Shown piece by piece: positions 45,115-56,494 of a DNA stretch of 64,000 nucleotides. Below the pieces are notes generated by a model that was not told the origin of the DNA, made no database searches, and saw nothing but the letters and a program-made list of their open reading frames with translations. Source of the stretch: Macrotis lagotis (lineage: Eukaryota; Chordata; Mammalia; Peramelemorphia; Peramelidae); assembly GCF_037893015.1 (NCBI RefSeq), contig NC_133663.1, positions 225,033,199-225,097,198 of the forward strand. The letters are read 5' to 3'. The position numbers and the translations under genes were made by a program. Positions within the stretch are counted from its first letter, which is position 1. Each line of letters opens with the position of its first letter.

Positions 45115-45615
45115 TAATTTATAATTTAATATTTTCTTTCCCCTCAATTACATGTAAAAACAATTTTAGCATTAAAATCTTTTTGAGTATCAATTTTTCT
45201 CCCTCCCCTTTCCCACTGAGAAGGTAAATTTGCACAATTTTATTGCTTTTTGGACATAATTTAAAATTGTTCTTCAGAAAGTTCCAGTTTTCTACATCCT
45301 CTCCAATATTGATCATTTTCCTTTCTAGTTCATTCTGACCAATCTGATAAGTATGAGGTAGTACTTCAGAAATGTTTTAATTCACATTTCTCTAATCAAT
45401 AATTTAAAGTAATTTTTATATGACTATAGATACCTCTGATTTCTTTATGTGAGAAATTTCTTTATATATCCTTTGACCATTTATCAACTGGGGAATGACT
45501 TGTTTTTTAATATAAATTTGACTCAGTTCTCCATATATTTTAGAAATGAGTCCTTTGTCAGAAACAATAGTTGTAAAAATTGTTTCCCAATTTACAGCAT
45601 TCCTTTTAATCTTAC
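45115..45615 (-). mobile_element. 5'-truncated L1, minus strand
   Basis: Antisense L1 3' UTR and ORF2 C-terminal zone: TTTCCCACTGAGAAGG, ACATCCTCTCCAATATTGAT, CATTTCTCTAATCAATAATT, CCTTTGACCATTTATCAACT, TAGAAATGAGTCCTTTGTCA. It runs to about CCTTTTAATCTTACTCC. Frames are broken. Confidence 0.85.
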
Positions 45616-45619
45616 TCCT

Positions 45620-47990
45620 TTTTTTCTTTTAAAGGAGAAATCATTCCAATCCCATAAAGAGATGCTCCTAACACATTCTACCTCTTGGTGGCAGGAAACC
45701 CTCCTCCACTGAGATGGACTTTAGGGTACTGAGAAATATCTAAAAAATTCTGACTTTGATCAGAAGGTGTTTTCAAATAATTATAAAACCCAGAAACAAT
45801 ATAAAAGCTTTTTAAAATGTATTTCACCCTTTGGATAATCTTAAGTTCATAGTTCAAAAAAAAGCAGTGACTATAAGAGTAGCTCTAGGAAGAGTAGGGC
45901 CATAGCAATGAGAACACCTTTTACATATTCACCAATCTCTATTACAGATTGTGGATTAAAGAAACTTGTCATAAAGTTCTTGAATGCAATCTGTTTCTGA
46001 ATTGATACTGATACATGCCCTATTCTATCACCCATTCATTTTTTTCATATCCCCTAGCCAAAATCTTCCTCTTCAGAGGAGTACTAATTGGGAGAGAATA
46101 CTTTTTAAAAGACTTTGAAAATAGATTTCCTTCTACTAAAACACAAATTGAGAAATACTTCTCACTTTCTTCCAGGAACTCAAGATTACCATCAAGTAGA
46201 TTAAAGCATACCTCTTTTTAAAAGAGATAAAATTCTTAGAATCCCCCAAATTGTTAAAACACCTTTGGCACTCTTCTCTACTAATCCCCCAACTGTTGAC
46301 AGAATTTGTCTTTTTGAAGGCATTTACATAACTCCCCATCTTAGTAGCACTAAAAGCGACAAAGGGCAATTAGAATTCTATCCAAACCTAGTCTAACTGA
46401 TTTAACTGTCATTGTAAAACTCAATCCTCTCTGAGCCCCTCCCCCCAAGTCAATAGAATTTTGCAATCATCAGAAGTTTGTATGAAGATATTCAGTAAGT
46501 AGTCAGAAATCTGAGACTGGACTTAATGAAAGGTAATGAATTTGTTGTTAGATGTATTGCATTGATTAATGTAGTTGAACAGAAGAAATTAGAAAAATAA
46601 AGGACTAAAGAAAAAATACACAAAATTATCAGATTTCTAAAAACAAGGAGTGACAGTTTTTTAGCTCAGAAATATCAATAATTCAGTTATTTTTTTAAAA
46701 AAAGTATAGAGTATCTAATTAAGAGTTTCAAGGTCAGTTATGTTGTGGTGATGGAACAACCCAATGAATATCAGACATTTCACAGATAACAGATTTTTTG
46801 CTTGTTCATAGAACCTGAACAAATGGAAAACTTAAACTGAAGTTCATAGTAATCCTTAAAATGAGTCAGACTTGAGAGATATCAGATTTTAATTAGGTAG
46901 GGAGAACAAAGAAGGAAGAATACAATTAATAGTATTAAAGCATGAAATGTTTAGATTATTTTTTACTTCTCCTTTCTTTATGTTGTAGATACTATTGACT
47001 CCTACAATGATAGAAAAAATAACCCAAAAGTAGGGACTCTAGTCTTCAGGAAAAAAATTCAAACTGAAACACTGATTAGTAGAATCATATAGTATGGCAA
47101 AGATTATAGTTTCAACTTTATTTTTTTTGTATCTATATTTGTAGTGGATGAAATGGATCACCATAAAAGCAGATGATGGGTATGGGTTGAAGTGAAGTGA
47201 AATAGTCAGAAACATAGTATATATGATGATTACTACACTATAGTCAGAAAAATCAGCAACCACAAAACAAATGGAAAAAAAAACCTGAAAATTAAAAGAT
47301 CAAGCTTGGTGCCAAAGAAAAGAAATGAGAATGCATCTCTCTTCCTTATTTGCACAGGCGGGGAATATGGGTGTGAAATTTGATTGGTATAAAAAAAGAT
47401 TAAGCTTGGTTAATGTGTTGGTTAGTTTAATTGATTTTTTCCCATTTATTTTTGTATCCAGATGGCTTTTAGTGAGAGAATTTTAAGTGGTATAAAACAA
47501 AATATAGAAATTTAACATTATTAAAGCATAGACTCCATAAGAAAATGTATTAGTTAATTGATCAGAATTTCAGAACTGAAATTCAGAGAAGCCAAAGTTG
47601 TCAGAGGGTTGAAGAAAAAAGAAAAGAGAGGAAATACTGAAACTAAATAAAGCAGGTTAGATGCTAGAGGGATCATTATTATGGAAGTCTAAATTGAAGA
47701 ATAAATTAATGAATTAAGAATGAATAAAATGAATAATGCCAATTTGATAGAAGAGGAAAGTTTTAGTTGAATAAAATAATTGAGTCAGAAGGGGAATTTT
47801 CTGTTGACAGAAAATTTACAAAACAAGCTCTAGAATGGATTTATGGTAAAGCTGATTTTGCAGTTCATCTTCTGAAACCTATGTCTAAAAGACTGAGATT
47901 CTTTAACTTGCCTTGTGATGTAAATCACTGAATATGTTATATTTCAGTTTTCCCATCTATAAAAGTTAATTCAAATCTCTATCATCAACG
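45620..47990. other. Unassigned upstream stretch
   Basis: About 2.4 kb without a family I recognise. It may belong partly to the decayed retroviral element suspected just to the right, but I see no LTR pair. Confidence 0.4.
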
Positions 47991-47994
47991 TTCC

Positions 47995-48660
47995 AAGATG
48001 GAGTCATCATGGAAATTAGTAGTATCTCCTACTTCCCAAATATCATTATTTTTATTTCTATGTTCTTTTTCCTCTTCTCTTATTTGTCTCCCCTACACAC
48101 TTACCCTGATAATGATAAATGGCAAGACCATGGTTAATGAAACTTATTGGTGGGGAGCATATTATTATAATGGAATCAGGTATGCTGAAAAAAGAAAAAT
48201 AATAGCTTATACAGTTTATAATATCTAAATGAGAAAGGGTGGGAGTTGGAGATGATTGTGAAGAAAGAAAATTTGTGTCTTTTCAGTTGACCAAAGCATC
48301 AGATGAGTGTTCATAAAACTTGTGAACCTGAGATAGATCAGACATCCCTTATGTAGGATGGGGGAACATCCTTGAGAGAACCTGGAGAAATAATGCTGCA
48401 TTTTTTAAAGAAAGCCTGATGAGGTTTGCTACCAACATGAATGCTATACAAAGACTAATAATTTTGTTCCTGGTTGGTATGAAACAGGTAAGTATTACCA
48501 AGGATCTAAGGCAGAGACTGTTAGTACTGTGGGCTCTACCTCATCCTTTTATAATCCTGCTCCTTGTTTTTCCATATGCCATTGAGGAGCATTATGGGTG
48601 ACTGAAGGGAACCAGATCTTAGGTGTTTTAGATGGAGTCCTTAAAATAACTTGAGTACAT
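47995..48660 (+). pseudogene. Possible decayed retroviral env-like remnant
   Basis: A 76-codon frame (47998-48228) begins with ATG, has a hydrophobic signal-like segment (SLFLFLCSFSSSLICLP), then a sequon (NET) and an aromatic patch YWWGAYYYNG. About 190 bases later another frame (48414-48566) carries Cys pairs and aromatic residues (VCYQHECYTKTNNF), then after one stop a segment ending GALWVTEGNQILG. Composition and layout resemble a broken surface-glycoprotein gene. I cannot place it in a family, no LTRs are paired around it, and the reading is broken by stops. Confidence 0.3.
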
Positions 48661-49580
48661 TCAAACTGAAAATTAGGGATTACACAGAAATTGAAAGGAA
48701 TTTTCCAACTGACAAGTCAGATAATTGTTTAGGACCAGGGACCTTCACTAAGAACAATAGAATATTAGGTTGAAGAGTCTGTTTGCTATTTCTGGTCCCT
48801 TGACTAGATTCTTAGGCTTGGTAGATATCTATGAAAATTCATGAAAAGGATCTAGCTACTAACCAGCTGTATTACAACAGAGAGGACCCTGAAGAGGCTG
48901 CATAGTTGAAACCCAGCAGATGGTAGCAGAGAGTAGCTGAGGGAACAGTGCAGCTGGACTATATCCAAAGAAAGAATGGACAACGATAGTATCTGTGCAA
49001 ATATAGCACAGTAAAAATGTCTCAAATACTCAATAAGTAATGTGATGCCTCTAAGAGAGCATCAAAGGCCAAACAATGTCCAGTAGTTGAAAAGAGCACA
49101 ATGACATCCCCAGAGGACCTGAGCTTCACTGGGTACATGCATATACCCATCCTTATATATAAAACCCCAGCCTACTAAGTATATAGGAAGGAGATGGTAC
49201 CCCTATGTGCATGGAAAAAAAGATGATCCTTCTTGTTGCTTTTTTCCCCCTGTGCTGTTTGATTATATTTTTAGGGTTTTGAACTGACATACTCATTCTG
49301 ATTGGTTTCATAAAAAATACCATTACCAGTGGGACTCATGGACTATGATTTTGAGTGAGCTGAGTGTTTGGGGATTTCATATGCTAAAAAAATTCAGATG
49401 CTGCATGTCAAACTGGGGATTTGGACTAAATTATTTCCAAAATTCTTTCTACCTCTGGGCTATCTAAGGAGCTGAAACATATCTTGCCCAGAAGGGTTAT
49501 AACCTTTCTGGTAGGACATCCTTAATTACTCTCCTCTTTCTCTGTTTTCTTATTCTGAGAAGTCCAGGAGCAACCTCATA
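48660..49580. other. Unassigned stretch
   Basis: No named repeat. A TATA-like ATATATAAAACCCCAGCC at about 49155 is the only LTR-like hint. Confidence 0.4.
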
Positions 49581-49584
49581 GACT

Positions 49585-49778
49585 ATATCCCTATATCTAT
49601 ATCTATATATCTATATATCTATATATCTATTATCTATACATATATCTATATATATGTATAGGCTTTCTATATAGGGTCATAAATATTATGTACTAATGTA
49701 TACATGTCATATTTATGCCATTCTCACAGGCATATACACATATACACACAAACATATATATATGTGTGTGTGTATATA

Positions 49779-49835
<57 letters not shown>
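49585..49835. repeat. TATC-type and (TA)n/(TG)n repeats
   Basis: TATC-like units at 49590-49665, then TG/TA alternation at 49750-49832. Confidence 0.95.
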
Positions 49836-49836
<1 letters not shown>

Positions 49837-49849
49837 CATACAATTATCA

Positions 49850-50135
49850 GGACAAGTAGGTGGTACAATGAATAGAGCATTGAGACAATAAGAATAGAGC
49901 ATTAACAAAGGGGTTAAGGAAGACCTGATTTCAAATTTGGTCTCAGATATTTAACAACTCTATGAACTTGGGCAAGTCATCTATTTGTTTGCCTTAGTTT
50001 CTTCAACTGTAAAATAGGGATAATACCATCTGCTTCTAAGTGTAGTGAGGATCAAGTGAGATATTTGTAAAGCTCTTAATGCAGTGCTTGGCAATGGCAG
50101 GTGCTCTGTAAACATTATTAAATATGATGCACATA
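49850..50135 (+). repeat. THER/MIR-type SINE with partial internal duplication
   Basis: ACAAGTAGGTGGTACAATGA head, a repeated AATAGAGCATT segment, GAACTTGGGCAAGTCATC, CTTCAACTGTAAAATAGGG, and the tail CTCTGTAAACATTATTAAAT. Confidence 0.85.
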
Positions 50136-50139
50136 TGTC

Positions 50140-51030
50140 TATGTAGTTAGGTGTATATATGCATGTGTATATGTATGATATTCATAGGAAAAAAAAGTTT
50201 TTGGAGTTTTTGGCAACAGTGTGTTTGTGCCTCTATTTTTCCCTCCTCAAATGTCTTATAAGCTCCTTCCAGATATATCAACTCCTAAACAAAACATTCA
50301 AGTCTGGCCTTAGCTTCCTGGCATCCAATCAAAATTCTTTCATACATATCTAATTTGAAATTGAAGTAAGCAGAGGGAAAGCAGAAAACCATCAGATCCC
50401 AAGACTGACAGTACCCAGGTCAAGTTTACTCTCTCAGTAAACAGGAAAAAAAATCCATATAGAAACTTGAAGCAAAGTTTGTGACTTCTCATCAGAAATA
50501 TTGCTAGGCTTCAGGGTGATTATTTCCTGGCAACAGTGAGCATGTTCTCTCTCATTCTCTTTCCTGCTGATCTTGTAGCAAAGATTCAGAGAGTTAAATG
50601 TAGCACTTTGACAAAGCCTGATGTACTGTTTTCCATCCCCTTCCATATCCCATTCCTAATTTGCCATCTCCTCTCTGCACCACTATTTTACTAATCTTTT
50701 CTAAAGGAGCAAGGCTAAGCTCTTCTGTGTTTGTCAGATATCTTTCCATCTCTACAAAAATAGCCAAGCAGGTCCTTCCCTTTGTAAATGTTCCTTTTAT
50801 CAAATCTTATTTGTCACTGTGAGAGTTTTGCTCTTTTGAATTTAGTAATGCAGAAGACAGTTACAAAAGAGCTTCTTTCTCTTTTACCCTAAACCTCAAA
50901 GGGATGGGAATGGTGCTTTTATGTTAAAAGATTGGCCAAATGCCCAAGGTTTAGGGCTGTCTCTGTGGAAATGTTTCATTCAGTCTATAGTCAGAGAATT
51001 ATGACAGAGAATCTGACCATCTGCTACAAA
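50140..51030. other. Unassigned stretch
   Basis: No named repeat or exon. Two short minus-strand frames around 50434-50803 show no domain. Confidence 0.45.
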
Positions 51031-51034
51031 TCTC

Positions 51035-51285
51035 TAACTATCCATCTTTCTATCTATCAATCTATCTATCCATCTTTCTATCTATCTGTCTACTTATTTA
51101 TCTGTCTGGCTTATTGTTTCTCTATCTCCATCATCTCCTTTATGTCTATATATGTGTATACATCTACATCTTATGTGTATATGCTTATACATATATCTGT
51201 ATATATGTTAGATATAATTATATAGGACTATGTATCTATACATATATATATACATATATATATACATATATATATATACACACAT
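51035..51285. repeat. TATC-type and TA/CA repeats
   Basis: TATCTATC-like units at 51040-51115, TA-rich alternation at 51230-51285. Confidence 0.93.
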
Positions 51286-51479
51286 GCACATACATATGGG
51301 AAAGTATTATTTCATGTGTATTTTGCATAAGCATACAAGATTTCCCAAAATATTAGTGCAATTTTAAGCTTTAATAGTTTACAACAGTTATATATGCTAT
51401 ATATCTCTAGACACTTATTACATTATTTACATGTATAGTAAATAAAATGACCTCCATTCACATAGAAGGAGGAAAAAAG

Positions 51480-51711
51480 CATCTACCTTTATTCCTCTTG
51501 TCTTTGTTTCTGTCCCTATTCCTCTGTCTCTCTATGTCTTTCATTCTGTCTCTCTCTGTCTTTATCTCTCTCTCTCTCTCTCCTCATCTCTGTTTCTATG
51601 TAAGGAGGTGAAAACAGTCCTATCAGAAAAATGGATGGGTTGAGAAACAACACTGGAGAAAGAAGGAGACTCAGTCTTGGGAGAGAGACAGAGACACACA
51701 TATACACAGAG

Positions 51712-51803
<92 letters not shown>

Positions 51804-51840
51804 AGGTAGAGACATAAATAGACAGACAGATGAAGAGAGA
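51480..51840. repeat. CT-rich then (CA)n(GA)n repeats
   Basis: A CT-rich block (51505-51590) faces, about 160 bases on, a (CA)n run (51714-51748) and a (GA)n run (51749-51800). CT and GA blocks are complementary. Confidence 0.95.
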
Positions 51841-51844
51841 GACT

Positions 51845-52840
51845 GAGAGAAGGAAGGAAGAAAGGGGGAGGAAGGACAAAAGAAAGAAAATGGAAGTGGT
51901 GGGAAAGAAAAAATGGAAGTAAAATTGCCCATTTTCCAAGAAATTCACATTCTTATTAGTGGAGTCAATATATAAATTAGTTTAGTTGTAGGGCAGATGT
52001 CCTAAGAGGACAACAATGGGTTGAGCAGCATGGCCCAGGGGTCTTTAGGGTACATTGACATAGCAGGTGGTTTTGCCCTGGAGTCTGGAGTGTAGGGGAA
52101 GGACCAACAGGATGTAGCAGCACAACGGGTGACAAGGGCTGGTGGTCTTCCATCTCACTAGAAGGATACAGTTAAAAATACCTGTGACCTGATTTGATTT
52201 CACATCAATTACCTTGCATCCTATTTTAAATAGATGCTTTTTCTTCTGATTTCACTTGTCATCTGGCAGTTTTTCCTCTAGAGTCATTGTATTATGGCTC
52301 AAGAACTGTGGAGGTGAATAGAGGGTATATATCCAAACAGTCCCTGAAATCTGGAAAGCAACAAGAGATCTCAGAGTTATTTGTGAACTTCTGCAGGATT
52401 TATGCTACAAACAGAACCAGAAACTGGATTATATTTTAAAAAAAGATAATTAAAATCAATGGTATGCTGAAGCCAGCTTGAGCCAGCTTGGGAAAGTGTG
52501 TACCTCAAAAATCAGCAAACAATTCAAACATTTCTTTGTTGTATGTCCAACTTTAGGAAAGTGATGGAGAAAGTGATAATAACACAGCTTAAACTTTTAA
52601 ATTGTGTTTTCTATACACTCCCCTGACCCACCCTTCACTCCCAAAGCTGGCTGTCAAACATTTACCAGGAAACTGGTAATTCAATTGAATTTAAAGGTAG
52701 CTCGTAGACTTTGCTTGGAAAGAGGTTTTATCCTGTGAACAAAAGAGAACATTAATGTGGGGAGCTCACTTTTCAGGATTAGCAAGGAAAATAGCATGCC
52801 ATGAAAATAATTATAGCTTATGTATCTGCATATGTTGAGG
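51845..52840. other. Unassigned stretch
   Basis: About 1 kb of relatively complex sequence with no named repeat; no exon recognised. Confidence 0.45.
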
Positions 52841-52844
52841 GGGC

Positions 52845-52995
52845 TCAAATCCCAGCTCAGTCATTTACTATTTATGGGAGTTTGGGAAAGTCACTTACTT
52901 CTGGAGATCTAATTTCCTCATCTGTAAAATTAGGGGGTTGGACAGGTTGATCCTTAAGGTGTCTCCCATATCTAAATCTACAATCCTGTGTTTCA
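52845..52995 (+). repeat. MIR-type SINE fragment
   Basis: CTCAAATCCCAGCTCAGTCA, GGGAAAGTCACTTACTTCTG, TTTCCTCATCTGTAAAATTA. Confidence 0.75.
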
Positions 52996-53579
52996 TTAAA
53001 AACTGTATGCCTATATATCACCAATAATTTCTTCATCATAGAAGGGGCTTGTTGTAGGAAGCAGCAAAGGACATAGCAAAAAAATGAAATTGATAATTTC
53101 TTAATGAACAGGAAATGACAGGTTATTGAGATGACAGTCATTTCTGCTGTAAGCAGGTTGAGCATTGACTAACTGTTAGAGCAAAGGTCGAAATCAATAT
53201 CAAATTAGAAAAAAAAGATAAATATAAAAAGTCTGTAATCAATTATGCCAGCTCTAATTGAACCTCTTTTAAAAGCAACATTTTCTGGGAAATGTTGGGA
53301 TTTGTGGTCCCATGACATTCTACTTCTTGCCTATGTGTTTTTGCATGGGTGATGCCCAGAATGTAGTCTCTCTTAAATTCTGCTTAGAATCTCTAGTTTC
53401 CATCAAGGGTCAGTTTGGTACCACCCCCTATACAAGTTCTTTTTTGATGCTCTCATTAGTGCACTTCTACTACTGAAATTACTGTGAATTTCATTTTGTC
53501 TGACTCTCTATTACCATGGCATATGGCATGGTCTTCTATCATCTACCATCTTGACTTCTTTTTTATACATGTTACAATG

Positions 53580-54500
53580 GAATGTTATCTTTCTGGGGAC
53601 ATGGACTATTTATTTTTTTCTGTCATAATCTCAGCACCTAGGTTAGTCTTTGCCAAAATAGTAGGTTTGCAATCAATGCCTGTTGAATAGAATTCAGAAA
53701 TCTTCCTAAATAATCATTTTCTTTGATTATCAAGCCAAGCTGCATAATCTATGTAATATACAGAGCTGATCATGCCATTCCCTGCTTTATAAACCTCAGT
53801 GGTTTCCTGTTATTCCTAGGATCAAATTTAAAATCCATTTGTTTTTTAAAGCCCTTCATATCTTTTGAGTCTTCTTATATTGTTTGGATCATATACTATG
53901 TACAAGGCAGCAACACTGGCCCTTTTTGTTTTTTCTTGCATATGACTTTACTTTTCCAAATTCTTTGTTTTTACTGACTGTATTTCATCCCTGAAATGTT
54001 TCCCCTTCACACTTCTACATCCTGGCTTTAGTTAAGATTCATTTCAGATACCACCTTCCTGTAGGAATGGGGGGATGAGAACAATTTGTTCCAATGACCA
54101 TGAAGATAGCTGAAGCAGGAGCTATTTCAGACATCAAAGATGCCAAGGTCATCCACTGCATCCAGTGCCATTGCCAGCCATCTTGATTTTTTTTTTGCCA
54201 CTGGACTTCAATGACTCTGGAACAGAGTGAGACTGATGACTCTGTACAGGTATGCTTCATTTAAATGCAATTCAACAAGTCATCATCCAGTGATTTCATT
54301 CATCCTCTTCTAAAAAGAAAGGCAACACAACTTCCCTCTGAAATGATCTCCAGTTTTACCCTGTATGTTTCTTGTATGTACATAAATGTTAGTTTCCCCC
54401 TGCACTACTTAATCAGATACTAATATTTTTCCTTTCCGTGTATTTTCAGTGCTTAGACACACAATAATCACATAATAAATGCTTATGGTTTGTATGACTG
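53580..54500 (+). repeat. L2 remnants
   Basis: L2-like blocks: AGCACCTAGGTTAG...CAATGCCTGTTGAATAG (to 53695), AAACCTCAGTGGTTTCCTGT through CATCCTGGCTTTAGTTAAG (53770-54065), and CAGTGCTTAGACAC...AATAAATGCTTATGG (54430-54500). The region 54066-54400 between them is unassigned. Confidence 0.6.
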
Positions 54501-54534
54501 ATATTCATAATCACTGTATATAGTATTTTAGAGA

Positions 54535-54685
54535 TTTTAGGTTCATTAGAGATCATATAATCCAGCTCCCCATTTTAAATAAGACTAGAGAGAATCAGTG
54601 ACATGCTTATACTCACAGAGCAAGTTACTGGAAAACCTAGCATTAGAATTTAGGTTCTTTCCAAACTCATTAAAATCTTCTATGG
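54535..54685 (-). repeat. Ancient MIR-like SINE
   Basis: ATTAGAGATCATATAATCCA, CAGCTCCCCATTTTAAATAA, ACTCACAGAGCAAGTTACTG. The retroviral LTR at 54696 follows directly. Confidence 0.55.
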
Positions 54686-54695
54686 TTTGGACCCC

Positions 54696-54980
54696 TGTTA
54701 GGGACTGTTGTTTGGGGGAGCATTGTAAATTATCTTCACCTTGTGTCCTTGAGTACCAGAACCTTATCTTACTAAGAGCCACGGAAGTGGGAGTGGATTA
54801 GAGACTGGGAAGATATTTAAGCACTGGTGTTTTGGTAAATAAATGGAGCACTTGGAGATCTTGATGGAGTACTTGCTTCCCTTGTAGTCCTTGTGTTCCG
54901 CCCCTCCAATGCTGGCCTGGGGAAGACTGAGGGAGTCCAGAAGGGGACTCAACATAAGTCCGGAAAAGGGACTCAATGCA
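54696..54980 (+). repeat. 5' LTR of copy A
   Basis: 285 bp starting TGTTAGGGACTG. Contains a TATA-like ATATTTAAGC and a poly-A signal AATAAA about 30 bases further on. It aligns along its length with LTRs at 55960 and 59232. Confidence 0.88.
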
Positions 54981-54982
54981 TA

Positions 54983-55000
54983 TGATGTCTGAACAGGAAC
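54983..55000 (+). other. Primer binding site-like, tRNA-Lys type (copy A)
   Basis: TGATGTCTGAACAGGAAC matches the 18-base tRNA-Lys3 primer complement at 13 positions, and all five differences are transitions, as expected from decay. Two bases (TA) separate it from the LTR. Confidence 0.65.
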
Positions 55001-55281
55001 TAAATATATGGCACCGTAAAGGGGCAGGAAAATGGAGTTATCTGAGTAAAGTCCGGTATAAGGACATAGTAGATACAAGCAAGAGAACCAGGCGATATCC
55101 CAAAATAGAGGACTCTGGAGAAAGTAATAGATTGATTTGTTACTTAGGGGGCTGATCTTAAAGAAAGAGGAACCAGCGAAAGTGAGAAAACAAGTATTTA
55201 ACAATGAGGAGTCAGGAGTAGAGTCTCCAAGGAAATGGAACTTCTTTTTCAAGCAGCAGTCTACCACCAAGCACCAGCACC

Positions 55282-55482
55282 ATGCAAGGGATGCCGAGAA
55301 CCTGCTTGCTGTTCTTTTTGGTCCTGGCTGACTGCCTGACCATTCTGTGTTCTCTGGGCATGACCTGGGCTCCTGGACCTGTGACTGCCTGCAGAGACCT
55401 TTCATCACTGACACAGACAATGATGCAGACCTTGACTTTGACCTGGTTTTGGGAGGAGGAGGCTTCGTGGTTAATTTGTTAA
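55282..55482 (+). pseudogene. Leader-like short reading frame in copy A
   Basis: A 66-codon frame that opens with ATG, then a hydrophobic stretch (CLLFFLVLADCLTILCSL) like a signal peptide, then Cys/Thr/Trp residues and a stop. The same place in copy B has a related frame. The family is not recognised. It may be a cut-down env start or a captured sequence. No glycoprotein core follows, so I treat it as non-functional. Confidence 0.4.
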
Positions 55483-55936
55483 GAAATGGGGGGGGGGGAA
55501 GATTTTTTTTCTGGGATTGAGAAATTTGGATTTTTTTCTTTCAAATGAGGCCTGTGCTAATGGCTAGTATTTTGGTATTTAGTCATCAATAAGACATTTT
55601 TACATCTCTCCACTGGCCTGGAGAAGTGGGCAAATGTTTCTATATTTTGAGATTTTGGTGCCAGCCAGGATGTCCAAAGTTTTCTGTGTTTGTGTTAGTG
55701 TCTAAACTCTGAAATAGGTAAAGTTAAATGTTATTCCTTTTAGTTTGAATTTTGAATTTGATTGCTTTGAAAGGTTTTTTGTTGGCAAAAGAAAAAAACT
55801 TTGTAATCTTTGTAAGTTTGGGATAAAATATATTTCCAGGAATTTAGGAATATTGATTTTTACCACTGACATTTTTTTTATTTTTGAAGTTTTGTTTGCA
55901 ACTCATGTGGCATTCATTATGTAATAATTTTATTTC

Positions 55937-55957
55937 AAAAAAAGACAAGATGGGGGA
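55937..55957 (+). other. Polypurine tract-like sequence of copy A
   Basis: AAAAAAAGACAAGATGGGGG lies immediately before the 3' LTR start, where plus-strand priming is expected. Confidence 0.75.
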
Positions 55958-55959
55958 TA

Positions 55960-56201
55960 TGTTAGGGACTGTTATGTGTGGGAGCACTGTAAATTATCTT
56001 CACCTGGTGTCCTTGAGTCTTATCTTACTAAGTGCCTTGGAAGTGGGAGTAGATTTAGAGCCTGGGAAGGTGTTTTGGAGATCTTGATGGAGTACTTGTC
56101 TCCCTTATCATCCTTGTTTCCTGCCTCTCCAATGCTTGCCTGGGGAAGATTGAAGGAGTCCAGAAGAGGACTCAATATGAGTCTGGGAAAGGGACTCAAC
56201 A
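55960..56201 (+). repeat. 3' LTR of copy A, with promoter and poly-A signal deleted
   Basis: 242 bp, homologous to the 5' LTR. It lacks the pieces carrying ATATTTAAGC and AATAAATGG: GGGAAG joins directly to GTGTTTTGG and then to AGATCTTG. Confidence 0.88.
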
Positions 56202-56494
56202 GACCCCAACAATTTTTTACCAATCAATTTGCATTTTAAATCTTGCTATTTATTGCTCTTTAATTCTTGTGAGATATTATCCAAAACACTTTGAAGATTC
56301 TGGTAGTATAAGACAAGAATCTGAGAAAGTGAGATTTATGGATGTTCACCATTTAGGCTGCCTTTGGACTCTTAGGAGTAAGTCATTTTGCACATTGCAT
56401 TGGATTTAAAATTTTGAGTAGACGCAGGGTGAGGCTTTTCTTAATGTACAGGAAATGACAGGTTAATGAGTGGCTCATTTGCATATGAAAAGGT

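Larger units (their letters stand above)
54696..56201 (+). mobile_element. Short endogenous retrovirus (copy A) with two LTRs
   Basis: Old proviral copy: 5' LTR 54696-54980, tRNA-Lys-like primer site 54983-55000, about 0.95 kb of internal sequence, purine-rich tract 55937-55957, and 3' LTR 55960-56201. LTRs begin TGTTAGGGAC, and the 3' LTR ends CTCAACA. Both outer edges carry GACCCC (54690-54695 and 56202-56207), a perfect 6-bp target duplication. No gag, protease, RT or integrase text is visible, so it is internally deleted and non-autonomous. The polypurine tract layout suggests a gamma/ERV1-like relative; a Lys primer leans the other way, so I leave the class open. Confidence 0.88.

Noticed and set aside
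51516..51948. Ser/Leu-rich frames of 128-138 codons
   Set aside because: They come from CT/GA and CA microsatellites.
54690..56213. LTR ends placed at CCCCAACA, forming a longer inverted end with TGTTAGGG
   Set aside because: Ending the LTR at CTCAACA gives matching GACCCC duplications on both sides, while the CCCCAACA choice gives none.
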